Below, piece after piece: positions 22,801 through 28,800 of a DNA stretch of 64,000 bases. The number at the start of each line of letters is the position of its first letter. The first letter of the stretch is position 1. Below the pieces are notes generated by a model, which worked only from the letters and a program-made list of their open reading frames with translations, had not been told where the DNA came from and searched no databases. The DNA is from Lineus longissimus (taxonomy: Eukaryota > Nemertea > Pilidiophora > Heteronemertea > Lineidae), in assembly GCF_910592395.1 (NCBI RefSeq), contig NC_088324.1, forward strand, positions 992,001-1,056,000, given 5' to 3'. The translations under genes and the position numbers were made by a program.

Positions 22801-25800
22801 GGAAAAATGACTGTTAAGTGCAAAATGCTGTTTTCACAACTTTATTGCATCTTAACACTGGCTCGAGCTATGCTCTCAGGACGAAGTCCGACTCGAGCTA
22901 TGCTCTCAAGACGAAGTCCGGCTGGTGTAAACTTAATACTACTGATGCAGTTATTGTCTCTACCTGCACTGGCACTCAGTAAAACGTCAAACTGCTTGTC
23001 AATATCCTGGTCATATTCCTTCTCAACCTTGTAATTCTGGAAGAAAATACTTTGAGTGAAATCATACCATATTCTCTCCAAATCATTAACTCGCTCCTTG
23101 TTGGTTAAAAAAGGTGTAAATATTACATAATCAATTTTCAGCGTTTTAAAGGCTTGGTGTAAAAATACCTTGTAGTTAATGGTGACCTTTACACCACAGT
23201 AATGCAGAAATCTAAGGAAAGCATAGTACACTAGTCTAAGGTCAGTGATATTCTCATCGGTTAATTGCGGTTTACCAATTGCCCTGTTAATAAATTCAAT
23301 GGCAAGAAACCAATCATATTCCCCACAGTGAAATTTAAAAAGCATGGCTTCACCATGTAACCCTTGGTTACATAACTTAGAGGGGAGAGTGTTAATACCC
23401 ATTTTTAGGGCTGACTGAAGAGTACTTTCATATCTCTGCTTACTAAGACATTTTCTGTGACTTGAAAAGTAGCACTGTAAATACCCTTCCACAAAGTCCT
23501 TTAAATACTTAACTGCCGATTCGGACAGCCGCCTCCATCCAAGTTTCCTTAGAATACTGTCAAAGTAACGTGTCTTGTTGTCAATATTGATCTCAAGAGT
23601 TTTATCGTCTCAAGAGTTTCATCGTCGTAAGTAGTCGAATTGCAATTGGTGCAGAATTGATACTTCACAGTTTTAGCTGCGTACCTTGCTGAATTCAAGT
23701 TTTTTTGATACTCAAAAAGGGTCCACCTTTTACAATTACGGCAGAATTGGGCATTAGTGTTGGTACTGACGTCATATTCTTTCATTCTTGGCAGGACTAC
23801 TTTGCCTGTCTCAGTCGGACTTCGTCCTGAGAGCTCTGCTCGAGTCGAGCTTTGCTCTCTGGACCTTGTCCTAGTCGGACTTCGTCCTGAGAGCTCTGCT
23901 CGATCCATAACCCTAGGACGAAGGAATCCAGTAAAATTTTCATTGCTACATTTACTAAAATAGTCTTTTAATGAGATGTATTTATTCATATTTATATACA
24001 TAATAATTATTTTTTAAACATTGTTTTTATAGAAGGTCACCTAAGACCTTTTACGTGATTTTAAGGCTTTACGTGATTTTAAGGCTTTAACACCCCCAAT
24101 TAAACCATAAATTATGGAGCTCACAATAGCAATAACTGCTATGATCAGATGTTCAGCTAGAAAGCCAACAACTGCACCAATTGTTTTCAGGAGAAATGAT
24201 ACGATAGAACCGATGATTCCCGGTAAAGCCGCAGCTGATTTCTTGGCTAGTTCTTTTAGCCATTCAGCAAACTTCTTGAGACCTTCTTTTACTTTATCTG
24301 GTATTGATGGTTTTGGTCCTGGTCCAGGTTCTGGTGTAGGTCCTGGAGTTGGGTCTGGTCCTGGAGTTGGGTCTGGTCCTGGAGTTGGTTTTACAGATTT
24401 AGTGGCACCACTTAAAGCACTACTGATACTGAGACCTAGAGTTGTAAATGTCATTACAACAGCTGTTATTATGGCGCTAATAGTTACACCATACGTCTTA
24501 AAAAGTAACTTTATTCTGTCCTTCAGAGGAATAGTTGAATCTGGTTTCTTTAGAACATCAACAATTAAACGTTTAATTCTTCTAGTTTGTGACTCCCTGT
24601 CATTGTCTAACCTCCATACCTTTGACTGTTCCTCATACAATTTGTCATTTAGTTCATCTATTTGCTTTTTCAACTCTCCTTTATCTTCAGTATCTTCTTC
24701 TACAGACTTTACATAGTCTCTTGTTAAATTATGAATTTTTTTTTCTAGTTCTTGTATTTGCATATCCTTATCCCTCTTTACTGCAGCTAGATCATCACCA
24801 GCCTGTTTTAACCCTCTAAGTTCTCTCAAGGCATATTCAGTAAAACCCAGTGTTTTAAGTTCATCATCATTAGAATCTATCAGTTTATCTATTGGTCTGT
24901 TTGAACTGTTTACCTCATTAATTACTGCCTGTGTTTCAGGTGCAATTGATTGAATTTGACTTACTGGTGTTGGGCCTTCCATAGGTGCCATTCTAGGTCC
25001 TTCCATAGGTGCTGGTTCATCAGGTGCAATCATATCTTTAATCATGTTAGCAAATCTCAGACCATACTTATTCTTTAATGTCAGTTCAGAATAGAATTTA
25101 CCATCACCCTTAGTTAAAGGAATTAACTTTTTATTCTCTTTATTAAAAGGATCAGTGTATAGTTCAATATTTTTCTTTTGTTGTACTGTAAAGTTTGCGA
25201 GTTCTTCATCTGTTGGCAAGAAGTAAGGATCTTCTTTGTACGCATAAATACGTGATGCTAGATTACTTAGTTTGTTAGGGTCATATTTCCATTTATCACT
25301 TTTTTTCAATGCTTTTTCAAGTTTATCCTCTATTTTTAGTAGCCAACTCTTCTCTTTCTCTAGTTGCGGACCAATACCTCTTACTCTATCTGGAGGTATA
25401 CTGAATGAAATTTCAGTAGTAAAATTTCCACCTCCTGTGTTGTATGTTGTGCCGTCATCTTGAAAAGTTCTATTGGTTTCAACTGTATTAGGATCATCCA
25501 CATTACGAAAGTGATAATTATCTAACTCACCCATTTGGATATCTTCACCTCCTTCAGCCATAATTACTTATTTATCTAACCATAAAAACAATCAATGTAC
25601 CAACAACTGAGTAAAGCATGAATTTAATTGTTTCATGAGTATCATCCTCCTTCTCAACTTTGGTGTCAAGTTTAGTAGTAGTAGGAGTATTCTTTGAGGT
25701 TTCAGTTGTTTTTGGTGTAACAACATTACTCTTTGGTGTATGACTGGTCTCGAGCTTTGCTCTCAGGTCGAAGTCCGTCTTGACAGTACCAACGCTACTC

Positions 25801-28800
25801 TTAACTCTTATTTTCTTAGAACTATTTCCTTCCATCAGTGGTGGTGGTAAGGTCTTTTTGTGGTTAATGTCATTCTTACCGGGTTTAGCATTTTTTGGTG
25901 CTATTAAAATGTTATTATTGTAGTTATCCAGCTTACCAATAACGAGTACCATATTTGATCCTATGACATACAATCCTGGTGCTATTACATAATCTAGTCT
26001 TGTATGCGTGTCACTCACTGCTTTTTGGTATCTTTGAATTGAAGTGGGAATATCAGGATGTTGATTAATCGAGTCCTTTAATAGTTTGTTAAATTCCTTC
26101 TGAGCATCCAATTCTGTACCCGGTACTCCAATTATTGGTGTTCTGGTCAACGCCTGAGCACCCAGAATACAGTAAACATATGTTCTTATTGTGTCATTCA
26201 ACCTCTCTATTCCAGGATTAGAGAAACCATTTGATTTAAATATCATGAATTGTTGATAGGTTTGACATTCATTTTGTGTAATTACATCAAATACATTCTT
26301 GTGTTGTTTCACATGATACTTAATGAAGGTATCAGGATATTTGAAATTAGCCATTCCAGCATCCCAGTCTTTACTGAACATCGGTGGCATTCTATTTTCA
26401 TGAACTTGCATGAGGAAGAAATTGATTTTAGAATCATTGATGTAATATCCGGGATCAGTTATGTTCGGGTTGTAATCCGGTACACTCCATGACCTCCAAC
26501 CACCGTTATTTTCAAACACCGAGAAATCGTACTCGTCTTTTAAACCAAATTCACTCAATAACCCTCCTAGTTTCCTACGGTTAATGTTATTGTTTGTCTC
26601 ATTAAAATCACTTTCACCTGGAATTGGTATCTCTAGATTCTTCATGATCTTCAATATTTGATAGTAAACATGAAACCTGTAAATTGACCTTAACAATGGG
26701 TCACTGTGATTCAAGTGATCGTCTATTGAAATACCACAACCTGTTGTAGCAAACCAAACAGCCATGTTAAATTGGTTCTGGTAAAACGATAATGGATTCC
26801 TTTCCAGTCGCAGACAGTCTTTCTTATTTTTCAGGCTCAAAAACCCAGGTGTTATCTTAGTTTCTTGTAGGCGGAAGAAGTTATTAGTATTAACAGTTAC
26901 TTCTAAATTAAAGAAGTCATAGGTGAATTTACTTTTATGTTGATTTGCTATTGGATAATACTTTATTACTCCAGAAGCTGATGAATAATTATGTTTGGTT
27001 TTAACTTCAGTTTTGGATAATGAAGACAGTAAAAAGGCCATTTATTTTAATGGAATAACCCATTGAACTCTAGTATTCCCTCACCATTTCACTGACCATT
27101 TCATTGCAACGCTTCACTGGGAATCTCATGAATGATAGAAAGTGTATATTGCGGTGGATTGGTTCTTTGGGGTTGTAGGCTAATTTGGGGCAAAAGACCT
27201 GTAAGGTCTTTGGTCAAAATAGCTTAGAATTACCTACATTCCTACCACCGCAATATACACTTTCTCCTTCAAAACTCTCTTCACCACCTGTGGTCTTACA
27301 GCCTCATCTACTGTCAAGATATCCTCTTAGATGCAGCTTAGTAATGCAGACTATCTCTGTACAGACAGACTAATCAAAGAAGATAAGTCCTAAATGGTGA
27401 AGTGACAATATAAATGAAATACATGCATATAATTCTTTTCGCTAATTGAGGGATTTAAAAGAAAAACTGTCCTACGATCACTGAAGTTAAAGTCGTTCTC
27501 CCTTAACCTCCCCAATAACAAGCGTGCATATATCATTCTATCCTTTGTCATCCTATCCTTTATCATTCCATCCTTTATCAATAAAACGTTTTGTTTTAGC
27601 CGAAGGATTCCACTGCAACTTTGACAATGATATTTGCAAGTGGACACATGATCCAAGCAGTGATCTTAATTGGACAAGACATCAAGGAGAGACACCAACC
27701 ATTTGGACTGGTCCACTTTCTGATCATACGTCTAGTAGTAAGTTCGTCTGGTTTTAACCAATATCGCCAAGATCATGGTAAAGAGATGGTTCCATTCAAT
27801 GGCGCGAAACCCTTTAAAATGCTTCGTCCGTCTCATGGATCACATTACTGCTTTTATTATATTACCTTGATTTCAGAATCACCGAGCAGGAATTTCTTAT
27901 TCGAAAACCAGCGGCCATTGTATGGTACTGTACGCTGTGATTTAGTCAAACACTCTGTCAATAATTTTCGAATAAGAACAACATAATATGATTTTGGTTT
28001 TGCCAAAACAGGAAAAAAACGGCTTGGGTCGATCTTGTCAGTCTGTTTGATGCTATCAAGGATGACGGTGGTTTTCTCCAAAAGCATCTCATTAATATTA
28101 ATCTTTCCAGTTAGTTTACATACAGATCTAAACCTGACTGTATTAACCTGTAGATTTAAACATACGACTAAACTTTTGGTTACAGATGGGCACTACATGT
28201 TGATGTCAACATCATCAAGTCACCGGGGAGCAAAGGCGCGGTTGAAGAGTCCGAAACTTGGGAGTACTGACCCGAAATGCTTCAAATTTTACTTTAACAA
28301 ATATAGCTACCTGGCAGATACGTACCATGCAAGTACATTGAATGTGTATGTTGGTAATGCTACACGGCCTGTCTTTTCGGATACGGGTTTTCACCACCTA
28401 AGAACTTGGATACATACGCGCATAGATGTTTCTGGATACCCTGATGCAAAGGTAAATATCTTTTTTTTCTTTTTTAGGTGTTGTAGGTGGCTACTTCTAA
28501 ACCCTGTTGAATCAGCAGTAACGGCCAACAAGCTTTTGGTTACACCGAACAGGTGTATTTTTTTATTTCGTTTATAAGGTCAACTATTTTCGTTCAAACG
28601 TTGAAGCCTGTAATGCAACATCTATTTGAAATATCGAACGTGAACGTGGAAGAGCCTCGCCACAGTGAGGAAGCTGTTAAGTTGGATGTGAGGTCAGTAC
28701 AAAGGCTTTGATTATAGTCCGAGGCTGAATTCATTCTGAGAGGTTGTTGGCCGAGACTAGGAGAGATGGAAGGTACTCAAAGACATTGCTGTTGATTACT

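Larger units (their letters stand above)
22842..24001 (-). pseudogene. Polinton zinc-ribbon protein, frameshifted by a 17-bp tandem duplication
   Basis: Two frames together form one gene. The first runs from an ATG at 24001 (or 23989, context TATAAATATG) to about 23600 and carries paired Cys motifs (FCRNCKRW, FCTNCNS) resembling a zinc ribbon. The second, open from about 23610 to 22842, carries a helical region (LRKLGWRRL, GYLQCYFSSHRKCLSKQ, DWFLAIEFINRAIGK, YYAFLRFLHYCGVKV). The switch coincides with a 17-bp tandem duplication (23591-23607 and 23608-23624); 17 is not a multiple of three. Five double-hairpin elements are in frame, three near the N-terminus and two forming the C-terminus (PESIAR repeats). 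The family is not recognised. Confidence 0.6.
6516..27265 (+). mobile_element. Polinton/Maverick virus-like DNA transposon, 20,750 bp
   Basis: The element starts AGAAAGTGTATATTGCGGTG and ends with the reverse complement of that sequence. It is bounded by CCTTCA duplications and has 210-bp terminal inverted repeats with one mismatch. It encodes the Polinton hallmark set: protein-primed DNA polymerase B, retroviral-type integrase with chromodomain, A32-type packaging ATPase, and major and minor capsid-like proteins. It also carries several proteins known mainly from this group. Genes are intronless, tightly packed and on both strands. It is the only region of the window carrying the 30-bp double-hairpin repeats. 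Damage includes three in-frame TAA codons, several frameshifts and a MITE insertion, so this copy cannot make a full virion or transpose unaided. I did not recognise the adenovirus-like protease. Confidence 0.97.

Noticed and set aside
24114-24716. Plus-strand 200-codon ORF opposite the large coiled-coil protein
   Set aside because: It lies wholly inside an intact minus-strand Polinton gene with clear domain structure. The reverse frame has no family features.
10838-25776. RAMLSGRSPT/RTTSREQSST repeats as a conserved peptide motif
   Set aside because: The same DNA is read in several frames and on both strands and also occurs in noncoding gaps, so it is a DNA element rather than a protein motif.
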